Part shown: piece by piece, positions 47,289 through 60,300 of the stretch
Numbering within the stretch: the first letter of the stretch is position 1
How the letters are laid out: every line of letters starts with the position of its first letter
From: Isoetes taiwanensis
Taxonomy: Eukaryota; Streptophyta; Lycopodiopsida; Isoetales; Isoetaceae
Direction of reading: 5' to 3'
Assembly (NCBI GenBank): GCA_021234155.1
Contig: JAJEKV010000008.1
Span: forward strand, 14,073,410-14,137,409
Length of the DNA: 64,000 bases
Translations under genes and position numbers: made by a program
The notes under the pieces: model-generated
Databases searched by the model: none
The model's input: the letters and a program-made list of their open reading frames with translations, nothing else
What the model was told of the DNA's origin: nothing

Positions 47289-47700
47289 TTTTAGGCGTCT
47301 AGAACCTCAAGTATGTATAATGCTAAGTCATGCATAGATAGTGCTCTGAGAAGTTGTGGGAGCATAGAATGGACTGTATAATTCTTGAGCATCTCAAAAG
47401 CAGGACAACTCAGAAGTGTTTGGTTTGCATCTTCAATAACCTGTAACTGGCAACATACACATAATCTTGCTTCTCACAACAATTGTGATCGCGCCCATCT
47501 ACCTGTCTCACTTTGTAGCTTATAGGATACTGTGTGAATTGATGCAATATAAGCTTTTTCCTACGCAAAGAATCAAGTAATTAAGCTTGCAGTCCTAGTG
47601 ACAAAGTGGGGTTTTTATGTGCATGATAATGACCAGTTTTGACTTGGGCCACGGCAAATGCATCCCATATCTTTTGAAACAAAATGACCATCTAGATAGT
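47289..47700 (-). mobile_element. LINE C-terminal fragment inside block B
   Basis: Same Cys motif and tail as the fragment at 34743-35150, with the same stop. The two copies share their damage, so the LINE piece was already dead when the block was duplicated. Confidence 0.6.
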
Positions 47701-50089
47701 GTTTCAAAATCTCAGGATTAGAACTTGCAAGCACCATGTAGTATTCCTGTTGCACAGACCAGCGATATCCAATGCTCTTTCCAATACCTTTTCAAATGCT
47801 AAGGAGATTCAGCCATGGCAAGTGCGAGAAGAGGGTACCTATCAGACATATGGCAGAATGTTGATCTCTTGTAGAAAGAATATAGCATAGGGCACCATAC
47901 CTAGGTTGTAAAAATCAAATGATTTAGTTGAAACTCGACGCAAATGGCCCAATATAATTATACATCTACGTAAAAGCCGTCTAAATGATGAGAGAATAAT
48001 ACATTACATTATATTAAGGTGCTTCATATGGTCCAAATAGAGATAGATTTGTCCATCTTAGATGAATTGATAGATATATGAAGATTTTTTTAACAGAGAC
48101 GTATCTTGGCAAAGGATAGGGATTGCCAATTTTGGTTCAGGCTCAACTTTAGAGAGATCCACTTTGGCAAAAGAAATGGATTGTCAGGGTAGGATTTGTG
48201 TTGTAGCTTGGTCTTATTTTTTAGTGGGTTTTCCCAAGCCCAAACGTATATATCATCAGCATTGATCAACTAGTATTGGGCAAGTTGGGCAAATTCCCAG
48301 GTAAACATGGTTTGTTAGGGAGTTGAGTTATGAAAGTTCCTCTGAGAGTTTTTTAAGAGGGACGATATAACTTTTGAGCTGGAAGGAAATATTTGACTAT
48401 TTGGGGCACAACAGTTGAGTCCCATTTTGTTTTGGTATTGCAATTTGGTGCAACCACGTCCACCACAAATAATTCGGAATACTGTTTGGGTCCTCTAATT
48501 TTTGATGATTGCCTACACAAGTAAAACACAAAGAAGAATGAGGAAGACAATCGGCTCCCCGGTTGTTATATTGTAAGGGTAAGCTATTTGATCCAACTTT
48601 CCCTGTTTGCTCTGGTGAGCTGCTCCCGGCGGCCGTTGATCTCAACGTCCACTGGACAAACAAAAAAGCTGTTCAAAATAGCTTATCTTTATGTACATTA
48701 AGCGGTTATGATAGGTTTAAAAGCTTCCCCATCAATGGTTGCATTCAAAGTGAAAATGGCTAAAATATTATAGGAGAAAAAAATAGTGGCATGGAAGATC
48801 CTTTCTCTTGTTTTGTTGCTGGTTGCAGGCTTGCAGCACTATATGATGTTTTAGTGTTTGTGACATGAATATTTTCGCATCTCTTTTTGCAAAATGTTAG
48901 TACGTTACATTGCATTAGGAAACCTTTGCAAGTATAAAATGCTAGTACATTACAATGCATTGGGAAAACATTTAGAACCTACCAGAAAATCTCCTAATGT
49001 TCCTCTATATTTCAAGTTTCCAACCAAAAATTTATATCATCCTTATAGAAAAGTCTATAATGGGACTCGGTCTACTTGACTCCATTTCATTTTTGTTCCT
49101 TCATATGCTTGGGACATCTGTTCGGACACATGCCTCTCCATGTATCGCATCTTTGATTTTCCCCATATTGTGTAGCGCATAAAGACATGTTTTCCTCTCC
49201 ATTATCGTCGTAGAGCCATCTACTCTTTTCAATCTATAATTTGTGGTTCTCTGTCCACTTTTGTTATCCACTTCTTTCCATAGCTCCAATCCCATTCTGT
49301 TGGCCCAATCCTCTAGTTATGTTATCTAACCCCCTTATATTTTTCTTGCCATTTCCTTTGATGCCTCTATTGCCTTTTTTTCTCCATATTTCTGCCTGCA
49401 TTTGCTGGTGTTTTGGTCATATTAAACATCCATGCCTTTATTCCTCAGTTCGAAATGACGTTTTCTCCGTATATAGACTATATAACATAATAGTTTTTTA
49501 TTGCCATTAGTTATCTCTCATCTAATCCTTGTTTTCAAGTCCTAATTCCTTTCTTGCATCCCAAATATTTATATTCATCTGCGTTTTTCTCTGACTCCCC
49601 ATATATTTAGTCCCATCCTCTTCCTTAGTTGCTTTCCCAAAATGACAATCGGCCCACCGAACGGGACGCACACACCGACCTCTATGCCTTATGGATGGCA
49701 TGCCCGAATCCACATTGGTAGCGACCGCCGAGAGCTTTAGAACTTTTTCCTCATCAATCCCGCTTCTACCTCCTGCGCCCGGATCGCACCCCGACTTGCA
49801 AGGGGCGGACCTACATGTCAGAAAAGTCTTGATTGATGCGTTGAGATAGTGCTTTATGCCAATGACGAGCTTTCATGCGACAGACCGCATCGCACAAGCG
49901 TGGGACTACCCCGACCAAGACTTGCAAAGCCCTGTGTCTATACTGGCCGCCAATTTACATTTGGCATAAATGTCTAGGATAACTTTGAAGTTGCAATACT
50001 AATATTGCTTAATGGTTTGGAGTATACACAAATAAGCATGTCAAAGTATTTCCTTATTCATCCGTGGGAGAAAATATAATCCTAATACA

Positions 50090-53000
50090 ATAATGGGTTC
50101 TATCGATGATATCTCCTATCATGACAATGGTCCGTCGTCTCCCTATTCGACCGCCATCTCTTCTTGACCTTCGATATGGGCGCAGAGAGCGAAGCCTTTC
50201 ATAGAATTATGAACCACCATGCGTTTTGCAAAGGATCTGGAACGAAGGTGACCTGCAAAATCTCTATTACATTAGTTCATTTGTTAATGACATATATAAA
50301 ATTTATTGCATCTAGTTAAACATACTTGTTCACATTGCTCAGCCCTCACGAGTGTGTCTTGACCACGATAATCGACGAAGTTGAATCTAGTGAATACAAG
50401 ACACCGGATCTTTGTGTATCATGGCATGAGGACCAGTACACACAAGATCAAACCATTCGGTATCAAACAACATTATTTTGAATGCACTACTGACATCAAC
50501 CTCCATGATGGTCTTTATAGTACCAATCCATTCTAACATTGCATCGATTGGATTTGGGTCAGTCTGACAAACTCTACAAAACTTTGCTGATATACCACAA
50601 TCATAAGTGCATTTGCCATGATCGGCACTTTGTCGTCGGAAGTGAGCACCAGAAGACCATATTGATGCAAATGAATTATACTACAAAGTAAAAGAACAAA
50701 TGTTCAAAATAACAAACGATACTCATGACTTATATGCTATTAACTTGCACTTACACAGAGTGACACGTCTTTAGCATATGCAAAATCTTCGCTAGAAATA
50801 TGTTTGCCATGTTGCCTTGCCATCCCTGATTGTTTGAACAAGCATTTGTTGTTTATCTCATGATCTGGAAATGGTTGTTGGCGATTCTTTTGTCGATAGC
50901 GTCTTCTTTCATCGTCTTTCATTGACTTTTGCCTATTCTTCTATTTTGAACAATTTCTTCTGTGGTCTTCCTTCGGGAACTAATCATAGTTGGAGTGTCT
51001 TCATTGGTCCATAGTTGTGGAGCACTGGGGTGTAGATCGACCAAGAAACTCGGTGACATAGAATAATGACTCTCGTGCTAGTCCGTGCAACCCTCTGGCC
51101 TTTCCTTCTAACATACAGAGTCCTTGAGGATCTTTAGAAGCGTTCTACAAAAAATTGTTGTGCCTGCAAGCTCTAGTTTGTCCACTAAGTGCACTAGTAG
51201 ATGAGTTTGTATGTCTAGGAAACTTGTTGAGAATTCTTTCTCGAGCATACAATGCTTCAATGGGGCTTCAATGACTTTAGTTCGCATGTATGCACTTTGT
51301 CGTTATCTCCTTCCTTATAATCCATCTACATGTCATTTAAGAAAGAAAAGAATTAAGCGAGAGTTCAGCATGAGTGATTTCAAAATCCGTACAAACCTGG
51401 AAAACTCTGATAAGAGACATATTGCATGTAGTGGATTGTCAGCGAGACGACCTCTCAGAACAATATATAGGCATAATAAACTGCATATATTGAATACAAC
51501 AGTGTTGCATTGGAACTTGTAATGCACAATGTAAAGCAATTATAGCGAATGAAGCATACCTGCAGCATCTTATGCCAATCATGGAATTTCAACCCGGTTA
51601 TAACTCCCCTTCATTAGAGAAACAATTATGCAACGAATGCATATATCCCGTCGGAGTCTTCATTGCCTTGATCGCTTCTCGAATAGACTTCAAACATTTT
51701 CTAGGCATGATCCAATCGACCTGTGGACTTGTTCCTTCTTTGACATATTGCCATGCCTTAGCTCCGAACTAGCTTCTTGTAGTTGCTCTTGTAATCGCAT
51801 CGGGCGTTCTTACGGGCCCCGTGGCGTGCCTCCAAATGGGCGACAAAATATTTTTGAAGATGTGCATGGGATCAAGAAGATGATGGATCTTAAATTTTGT
51901 CTAATAGGCTAGAAGGAAAAATGATGCTTTCCACTTCATTCCCTTTTATTTCCTTCGGCGGCATCCCGCATGTTTTTCCAATCCACCATTGTCAACCTTT
52001 TGGGAGGCTCTTCAGTGCAATGCGTTTCTCTTGGACCTATGTATCGAAGTCGATTTTCCAGTGGCAGATATCTCTTAAAGTTTGCATAGACATTCTTGTG
52101 CAATGCCGTTGGACCGTGAGAGTTCAACTGTTCAAACCCACACAAGTGGCATGTCATATATCCGTATTAATTTGAGTCCGTGAGAGTTCATACAAATCGG
52201 GCCAATTGCTCGTTGTCCACATTAAGATTGCTCTCAAGATAAATCTTCGTTCAACACGGAATTCTTTTGAGACATCGTAAACTTCAACACCTTCACTCTA
52301 CAGTGTCAGAAGCTCATTAATAACTATTTTGAGATACGGATCTAAACCTTCCGGCTTCTTCGATTCTAGTACTACCATTAAATGGCCAGTCTTCATGAGT
52401 AACCACGATGGTAAATTATAGATTAATACTACTGGTCAAGTTGACCACGTTGCAGACTAACGTCCATACGGATTAACGCCATCCATTGCCAACCCTAATC
52501 TGAGATTTCGTGGCTCTCTTCTAAATTCTGGCCATGTTTCATCAATATGCTTCCATTGCTTGCAGTTATTAACCACGCGAAATACATTGTCACTTGACAC
52601 ATTAACAACACATCAACTCATGAGCGAAGCTAGAGATTCACATCGAAACAATAGCCTTATGCGAGGGATGAATGGAAAGTAGCGAACTACCTTCATCGGA
52701 ACGACATTTCCCTTGGCATCTGCGTTATACCTAGAGGCACCACATTTAGGGCATGTTTCTGTGTTCTTATAGATGTCATTTGGATAATATACCATGCAAT
52801 CATTTGGATAAGCATGAATCTTATGGTAGTCTAAACCAGTAGCTGTCAATATATTTTTTATTTCATCGCAGCTCTTGGGCATAGTGTTCTCTTGTGGGAG
52901 TATTTTCTCTTGTAATAACCTGCATAAAGTCATTTCTTACGTATACATTCAACTACGAATTCAATAAGTCGAGTGATTGCAATTGTACTTACTCTAACAA

Positions 53001-53279
53001 AGCCGTAACACTGGCATTGCTCCATTTGAATTTAGCTTGAAGGTTTAGTATCAATAAAGATGTTGCTAATCTAGATATGCTTGCCCCTGGATATAGCTGA
53101 ATGTAAAAAACTACAATTATCCAACCCACTTGATCCCTCCGAATCAGGGCGCAGAGCAGATGGCAATACATAGCTTCAAGGATGCTGGATCCTTGCTTAA
53201 ATTCATGGCTGTAGAAATACATTGTTGTTCCTAGACTGCTAGATGACCACTTGGAGTTTTCTGCACTAGGTAAGTGCAA
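50090..53279 (-). pseudogene. CACTA (En/Spm) transposase, TNP2 type, copy B
   Basis: Same domains as copy A in the same order: N-terminal exon ending ASVTALLE at 52989 with a GTAAGT donor; Transposase_21 at 52933-52613 with IHAYPNDCMVYY and CPKCG (copy A has CPKCS, so B keeps the more usual residue); central blocks at 52157-51600; DUF4218 near 51230-51130; DUF4216 near 50520-50280. It carries its own indels, for example in the stretch corresponding to LGLASD and near 51780. Not functional. The two copies could be aligned to infer a less damaged ancestor. Confidence 0.8.
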
Positions 53280-53369
53280 ACAAACGCTAGATTGCTTTAT
53301 CTAGATCCCAAGGAACTGTGGCAAGAAAAAAAAAAACCATGTTAAAGATATTATACAAAGTGCTAAGAA

Positions 53370-56300
53370 AGAAAACCCAATTTGTAAGGTCAAGGATTCT
53401 TATTAAAACATCCAACAATAGTCCATTTTTTCAGCTTCATCATGCTAGCCAAAGTTCCTTAGCTAAAACACAAAACAAACATGAGTAAAAGATAAATGAT
53501 TTTGTAAATCAAATCTGGAAAATAGTAACCAAGTTTTTCAACAACTTACAGACAAGGTAGAGACGATAAAGCACGAAGAGACTCAACAGCCAAACACAAA
53601 ATCGCGAGTATGTGCCTTTGTAGGAAGCACAACATGGTATGGGAGGAGCACACCCTAGAACAAAGGCCGCTTAATGCTCTATCGGAGATTCGGCCCCTTT
53701 TTTTTTTCGGAATTGATGGTGGTCATCTGATCGTGGCATGATTGAATCTAAGCTGCTCAATCTAGAGCTTGATTCACAACATACACACATAGAAATATTG
53801 AATTATTACTAAGTAAAACCACTTCCAAAGTCATCAACATATTCAAGCAAACCATTAAACATGTTTTTCCACCAACTCTCGACGATGTAAACTGTATAAT
53901 TAACCAACATGACATGTCAAATTGGTATAAAACACTTGATAAAGAACTTCATCGGTTTTAACATACCATATCAAAATATAAAACTAGCATGCAAAACCAC
54001 AGTTTCATCTTAAGAAAAGCAACATGAAAAATCACTATGCTAGTGGTTTGTAGTGGCTCTTTATGATGGTTAAATATTTGGGTGCCTTGTGCAAACTACC
54101 CCTCCATTACCTTGCCTATACACTCATTAAAGATTGAATAGTATTGGTAGCTTGGAAGGATTGGAATTCTTCTTCTTGCATGTTCGCACGATTCCATGAG
54201 GAAAATGAAATCCATACCTTTGCAACTGGATTCAAGCTTTCTCCTTTATATCATGAGAAATTCGAACAGTTCCAGGACACCACATGGACAATATTTGTTC
54301 TTAACTCAAGAAAGAAAACCCTTTTTAGTCTTTACTAGAGCTAGAGCTAGGTATCACTTTTTCACGTCATGCCACATTGACAACATCCTTTAGGACATAT
54401 GACGAATTCCACAGATTTGAACACACAAGTTTTCTTAATACAATGGCAAATATGTAGCATAATAACAGGGGGTTTCTTTTGTATTTTTGTACACTTTTTT
54501 CAATGGTTTTTATATGATTTGGTGGCCGTATTACATGAGGTGTACTAATTGGTACATCTAGAGTGTGCCAGGTATTTGCATGCAACTTGTGCTAATTCTT
54601 TTTTGCCTTTCTTAATGGTCAAGATCAAAGGGCTTACAACAAAAGCCCTCTTTAAAAAAGACAAGATCGAAGGACTTACAATAAAAGCCCTTTTCAAAAA
54701 TTAAAAAATAAAAATAGAAATAAAAACAAAAACAAATAGAGAGAACCCATTGCATGCAATCATCGTGCACATGAATTCTAGGGTTTTTACAAATGAGGTT
54801 CATGCAGACCACAAGATTGGGGCAAGGGCGCCAAAGGGAAGGGATGACTTTGGCTTATCCCGGGTTTTGAGATGGTTTTGCCGATGGCTTATCGGGTTTT
54901 GCAGAGAGGCCATCTCTAATCATGGGCACATATCGGAAGCGGATAAACCTTTGATGGCGTAATTAGCTATTGTTGCAATGGAGGAGTTTTTTTTTATTAC
55001 AGGCGAGATGAATCCTGTGGACTTCTCAAAGATCAAGAGACACAATGAATTATGATGAATCACATCACATTATTCTAGAGGCATGGGACCAAGGCAAAAG
55101 CTGAAGCTACTCGTGCCACCCAAATAGTTATGATGAACATGGCCCCATTTGGTTGAAATTGTCATGGATCATGTGGGTAATATGTCCATATCATCTTTAA
55201 TCTTATATATTCATTTGTCTTGAGCTTTTGTTTGGTAGTATAGTATACCCACTAGAATTATGTGCTTTTGTGCGAGAACAAATGGATGAGAAATGTTCAC
55301 TTGTATAGTTTCAAAAGCACCGCCCCTACCAAGTCCTATCAAATGGTACAACTCGCATTTGGAACAAGCATACTTTGGCGGGTGAGGCGAAGCTCTTTTA
55401 ATATTGCGGCATTAAATGAGGTCTCCTCGTAGGGTTTACGTCTATGTTAAGTATTGGTGTATTCTTGCGGATGTATGCAGAGAGATGCCTTCTCCCATTG
55501 TTTCCACTAGACAAGTCTATTTTTAAGATATTGCAAGCGACTCGAAGGATTATGGGCCATTGTTGATGTGTCCCTCGATGGCTTGAGGGGAGAAACCCCT
55601 CTTTCGGGTCACAAAATGCGGGGAGAGGAGACCTTAGGATTCTGGTTCAAGAGATGCCCAATGGCTATTCAAAGGTATTCGGAAGCAATGTTGTGTTATA
55701 GATAGTAACCGGATCTCTTTTTTTCCCCTCGTTAGTACCCAATTCTTTAATCAAGTTATGGGGTTTTGCCGGGCAATTGTAAGTATGTCATGTTGGTGTT
55801 GCCTTAGAACTCCTCCTTTTCCTTCTTCTCATGCTTTGACTTCTAAGTTTTCAAAATTGGTTGGCGGGTAACCATAGTTGAACATCACAGTATGAGGAGC
55901 GGAAGTCCACCCAATGTTGGTAAAAATGATAGGCTGCTGAACTTGCATTCGAGCACAAAGATGGCACTCCTAGCTCTCAAATGTTATTTTTAATAACTCT
56001 TATTGAAAAACTTTGTCATTGCACATTTTAAAATTTGGTTTTGCGATTACTTTAATACTTTGGTTACGTTGGCGGGGTTACGGTCGATTCAATAAGATCA
56101 AAGCAAATGGTTTGAAGGGGATGTCATAGTTGTTGGAGAGAAGCTTAACATTCCCATGTAAAGTGAATGTACCGATTTTGTGGATTTGTAGACACTGCAG
56201 ATTATTTTTGTGTTATTTGTTGTCTTCAGCATTCCTTGAGTTTGGCCACCCCTTATTATGTACTCTGCGTCTGGGGTGTGGGAATGCTATATTTGAAGTA

Positions 56301-57550
56301 AATAAGCAATTTCGCAATCTCAGCTTTAGGTATAAGCCAGTATTTGCAAACCTGTTGCAAAGGAATGTGCCGCAGGCTATTTACATATAATTTTTGTGTG
56401 CAGTTATATGAAGCTACTAATTTTGTTGTGTTTAATGTGAGTTTGCAAGGTAATGCTAGATATTGTACTTGTAGCTTTGTGGGCCAAAATTTAGAGCTAG
56501 AAGCAACAAGCATCATCAGTTAGATGGCGCTTTGGAGTACCCAGGTTCAATTCCCAGAAGATCTTTACTTTTGTATAATATTCATAAATGTGTATAAGAG
56601 GTGCTTGTATCATATTGTAAATGTGTTAGACGTCCTAGCATACAAACCATGTTGTGTTGCATATTCAAAAAGATAAGCCAACGACTTGGTTTATAATAAG
56701 CACCAAGACCCAATTTTTTTAAAAATAAATACAATTCATTACGTTCGGGCCTTCGGTTTGTTAAAGGCCCCGAAGGGGCCAAAATTTTTTTTAGGTATAA
56801 AACAAACCATTACATTCCACACTTAAAAATAAAATTCCCCCTTAAACCCCCTTTGGTTTGGGTGCATATTCACACGGGGGGTGACTCCGGGCAGCGAGAG
56901 CTGTTGGATAAGCATATATGCCCTTTACTCCTCGATCTCGACCGTACATAGAAATCCTCGTTTGTGGGGTATGCATGTACAAGTTTTGGTATACTGTATA
57001 ATACAGTTTGCAAAATACTATAAGATTTGAGACAATGTACTATATGATGTTGATGTTGATGTAGAATTTGCATTTACACTGGGATGAAATTGACAATTAA
57101 GTTCAGTCAGCATAATGGAAGACATGCCATATTTTAAATTATGCCATGAACATATCAAACTTGGTAGTTCGCTTAGGATATAATCTTCACATTGGTATTC
57201 TTGTCTTGTTTATTAATGACCTATGTGATTTTGACTTGAGGTTTGTACCATCCGTGATCCATAGCCATTGACCCAACTATCTCATTAACTGTGCAACAAA
57301 TGCCAACAACATTTGAACTGGCCTTGCTGCATTGGAAGTTGATGTTTAACAATTTACAACTTCCAAGGAAGATATTCATTTTGAGAATGTCACCTGCGGC
57401 AGTTCTTGGTCTACATTCTGCTATCTTTATCTTGGTCTGCATTCCGAAATTTCATCCGCCTGCTACTCGCTATTCTGCAACAAATCAGTCTCAGCCGTCC
57501 ACCTAGCATGGATCAACGGCTGAACGAAGCCCGCCCGGACTTCACTTTAA
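53370..57550. other. Mixed intergenic DNA, no gene recognised
   Basis: 53370-53560 is the end of the CACTA-block homology shared with copy C. 53570-54700 is AT-rich. At 54623-54705 a segment of about 42 bp containing GGGCTTACAACAAAAGCCC is duplicated. 54790-56120 is GC-richer, with short frames but no recognisable domain. A box-B-like GGTTCAATTCC at 56547 has no tRNA around it. Confidence 0.4.
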
Positions 57551-57556
57551 AAGAAT

Positions 57557-57660
57557 GGCCCGCTGGGCTTGATTCTAGTGCAGGAAAATCGGCCGCTCGG
57601 TTTTCTCAGAATCAGGCCCAGTGTCCGGTTATTCTGCGCTGGAATCAAGCCCAGCGGGCC
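57557..57660. repeat. 104-bp foldback, 19-bp perfect outer arms
   Basis: GGCCCGCTGGGCTTGATTC at 57557-57575 is exactly complementary to 57642-57660. Pairing continues inward for about 30 more bases with a few mismatches, several of them C/T changes that would be G-U pairs in RNA. Nearly the whole segment is stem. Confidence 0.92.
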
Positions 57661-57702
57661 GTTCCCTTATACGAAAACATTAAACAAATCTTAAACTTTA
57701 AA

Positions 57703-58392
57703 GGGAAAAACTACAAAATACCCTTATGTTTTGACAAATTTTACCACATATCCCTGAGTTTTGATAATTTCCTGAGATGCCCTTGGTCAAAATACAAAGT
57801 ATTGTGTATCTTTTAAAATTATTATATTAATTTCCCAAATGTCCTTAAGTTTTCTTTGAATTTCTCAAACGCCCTTGAGAACTAGAATGTGAGTTTCTTT
57901 CAAATTTCAAATGCTTCAAAATTCACCAAATACTCTTAGGCCCTGCATGTGAATGAACTATGATCTCTGCCCTTGCATCCTTCACTACTTTTTAACTCCT
58001 ACAAATCCTCTTTCTTGATTTTATTTGGCTACAATAAGTTGTTATTGTAAATTGGATCGAATTAGTGCTTTCGACAAGAGGATCATTGCAAATCACTAGA
58101 GGAAATCGATGGGCTGAGAGTAAATCAATGGAGCAAAAATTTATTTGGTGTCTGTCTTCCTTTAAGGTACTGAGAATAGAAATAGGTGTCTTTGCTAAAA
58201 AGGCGCCATGAATTATCTGTTACAAAAGGATATTCCATGAAATACGAAAAACTAGATGGCATTAGGTGAAATTTAAAATTGTATAGAGGGATATAAGAGG
58301 GATATACGTTGACAAGGGCATCTCAGTAATTTATTTAAACTCAGGGGTATGTCGTGAACTTTGTCAAAATATAAGAGTTTCGTTTTTTTTCC
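57703..58392. mobile_element. MITE with TIRs of about 90 bp and 9-bp target duplication (Mutator-like)
   Basis: The left end begins GGGAAAAACTACAAAATACC, and the right end, read inward, begins GGAAAAAAAACGAAACTC. The arms share TTTTGACAAA, CCCTGAGTTT and CTGAGATGCCCTTG in the same inward order over about 90 bp. Flanks AACTTTAAA (57694-57702) and AACTCTAAA (58393-58401) match at 8 of 9 positions, as expected for the 9-bp duplications of Mutator-like elements. No transposase is encoded, so it is non-autonomous. Confidence 0.8.
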
Positions 58393-58622
58393 AACTCTAA
58401 AAATAAAGGCAGAAAGTTTTCTAGAAAAACCACAAAATTACTGCTCAGATAAACCATAGTACTGCAATTATCTATGGGTGAGGTTATCGCGGAACACTCT
58501 AAGCATGCAACAACCTTCACCCAAACCACAGAAATCTGTGCGAATGCCGCCCAAATCAACCATCTTCACTTCACATATCCAACGCCTATTAATGCGCTTC
58601 TAATGTCACAAGTACGAGAATC

Positions 58623-59609
58623 TTATGTGTGAAATCTCTTCGCAAATATCTTTGCAGGAGGAATCCCTCTTTTAAGCAATTTAGTTAAGCCGTTGTCTCC
58701 TGGTAATTCCAGAGGCGTATACAATGGCAGATGGATCTGATCTATCAGCTGCATGGCCCTTTTAATTGCATCAGAATCAGAATCAGATGAAACCGCCACT
58801 GCCTCACCACGCACAGCAATTGTAAAATATGTGGGCAATGCTTCTCGCAACTGTTTTAGAAAAAATACCAAGTTTTCACAGTCTATCCCTTTCGCCCATT
58901 CCTTCCAATCGATGAAAATTCCATTGAAAAAAGAATAAGTTCTGAAGAAATCCACCAGGGAATCAATAAATAGGGTGCGATTTCCTCTGCCAGAGATTAT
59001 CTGGGAAAAAAATGACGACCATACACTTTCTCCCGGTAGTACTCCCGATGGCAATAGAAATATTAAGCTTTTTGCCTGCATCCATCAAACTTTTGAATTT
59101 CACAAATATATCTTTATCATGCACTGGAGAAGTTATACTATAATAGTAGCCTTCAGAGGATCCTGTCTCTATATTCACAGCCAATTGAATGTCCACCATA
59201 CTATCTAGGGGAAGCTGGTCAAAATCATACGTTCCTTGTTGTAGAAAAAAGACTGCTTTTTTTCCTGTAGGGGTAGAGATTGCAAAGCTTTTGGCTAGAA
59301 AAATGCTTTCCTTAACCGCCCACAACTTCTCAACAATTTCCTTGAAGCTAGGGCGCTTGTTAGCCTCTGCTTCTAGACAAGCCTGTATCATTTGGAGTAG
59401 ATCACTGGGGATGCCTTGAGGTAATTGGCCATTTCTTAACCTGATTTTCATATCTTTGTCAGTCTGCTTTCCTGTAAGGATTTCCACACAGATGATGCCA
59501 AAGCTGTAAACGTCCACTTTTCTTGTGTACATGCCCTCACACTGATATTTCTCCATTTCTGGCGCCATGTCATACTCTGAAGCTATCCTTTTACATGCTC
59601 TGATGCTAC
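58623..59609 (-). pseudogene. Protein-kinase C-lobe fused to GH18 chitinase-like domain, frameshifted
   Basis: One long minus-strand exon starts after an acceptor (TATGTAG, 59610) and begins in a kinase C-lobe: EYDMAPEME (APE motif), KVDVYSFGIICVEILTGK (the DVYSFG of helix F) and ACLEAEANKRPSFKEIVEKL (the conserved Arg of subdomain XI). About 20 residues later a GH18-type fold follows: KAVFFLQQGTYDFDQLPLD, LNISIAIG, then, after a one-base frame change at about 59020-59035, SGRGNRTLFIDSLVDFFRTY and FNGIFIDWKEWAKG. GH18 enzymes need DxxDxDxE. Here the first Asp is Asn and the Glu position is Lys, so chitin hydrolysis is unlikely. Upstream kinase exons (glycine loop, HRD, DFG) were not found, so this is partial. 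Plant CHRK1-type kinases carry a chitinase-like domain on the opposite (extracellular, N-terminal) side. Confidence 0.75.
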
Positions 59610-59689
59610 CTACATACCAAAACATATTAATAATCAGTAAGAAACCATGACATAATCCTCTTCCCATTTTGACGATCGTACAAGATGCA

Positions 59690-60300
59690 CCAAGTATTAA
59701 GTGCTTATTTTAGTAAAAAATGCATTATTGTGGTTCAATCTTGATAGCATAAATACATCTAAGCTCACCACTCAGATCAAGAAGATTGAAGGCAACTTGT
59801 CTGTCATTTATTTCTGTAATAAACGTGATAGCACACCATATGTTCCTGTACTCTTTTTGGGTGCACCTCACTATGAGTAAATTCGTAATGGAGTTCACAC
59901 ATTTAACTGAGTAAACAAGAGATTAAAACATTAGAGAATCATCATATTCAAGAGAGCAGAAGGTTGAAGAACCTTGCAAGTAATTTCCACATGAGGCGCT
60001 TCCATGTTGCCCAAAGTTGATACTGATGCTCTTTCTGATTGCTGATAAAACTATGGCTTGATTAAACTGATTCAATTCTTGCTGCTGACCCCATGTATGT
60101 AGCTCCAAATTTGTAGCTCCACCATCTCATCTTGCCTAGTAAAATAAGCATATCCCCGTTGCTCAAATATCAGAACATTTTTATAACTTTCATCAAAATG
60201 TCTTGAATCATTCAGGCTGAAATGTCTTACCTGATGGTCTATCGGAACGACCAATGACCCCAGATTTGTTTGTCACTCTCTCATCACTCTAACGTAAAAG
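59690..60300 (-). other. Possible upstream exon of the kinase-GH18 gene
   Basis: A minus-strand frame containing LHTWGQQQELNQFNQAIVLS and GQHGSASCGNYLQ ends at a GTTCTTC donor-like site near 59973. It lies 360 bp upstream of the kinase exon in the right orientation. I recognise no domain, and the link is by position only. Confidence 0.25.

Larger units (their letters stand above)
46891..53369 (+). repeat. Duplicated block, copy B (6.5 kb, interrupts Copia)
   Basis: Collinear with copy A (offset 12,546 bp at the left end and 12,494 at the right). It begins within the Copia RT at a 10-bp string, GTGCATGCTT, that is also present at the left edge of copy A. Homology to copy C continues from 53370 to about 53560. 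Confidence 0.9.

Noticed and set aside
54750-54962. Open frame of 70 codons (+)
   Set aside because: No family resemblance, no splice or promoter context, and no ATG-linked conservation visible; treated as chance.
56540-56570. Box-B-like GGTTCAATTCC suggesting a SINE or tRNA gene
   Set aside because: No convincing box A or flanking direct repeats; a single 11-bp match is expected by chance.
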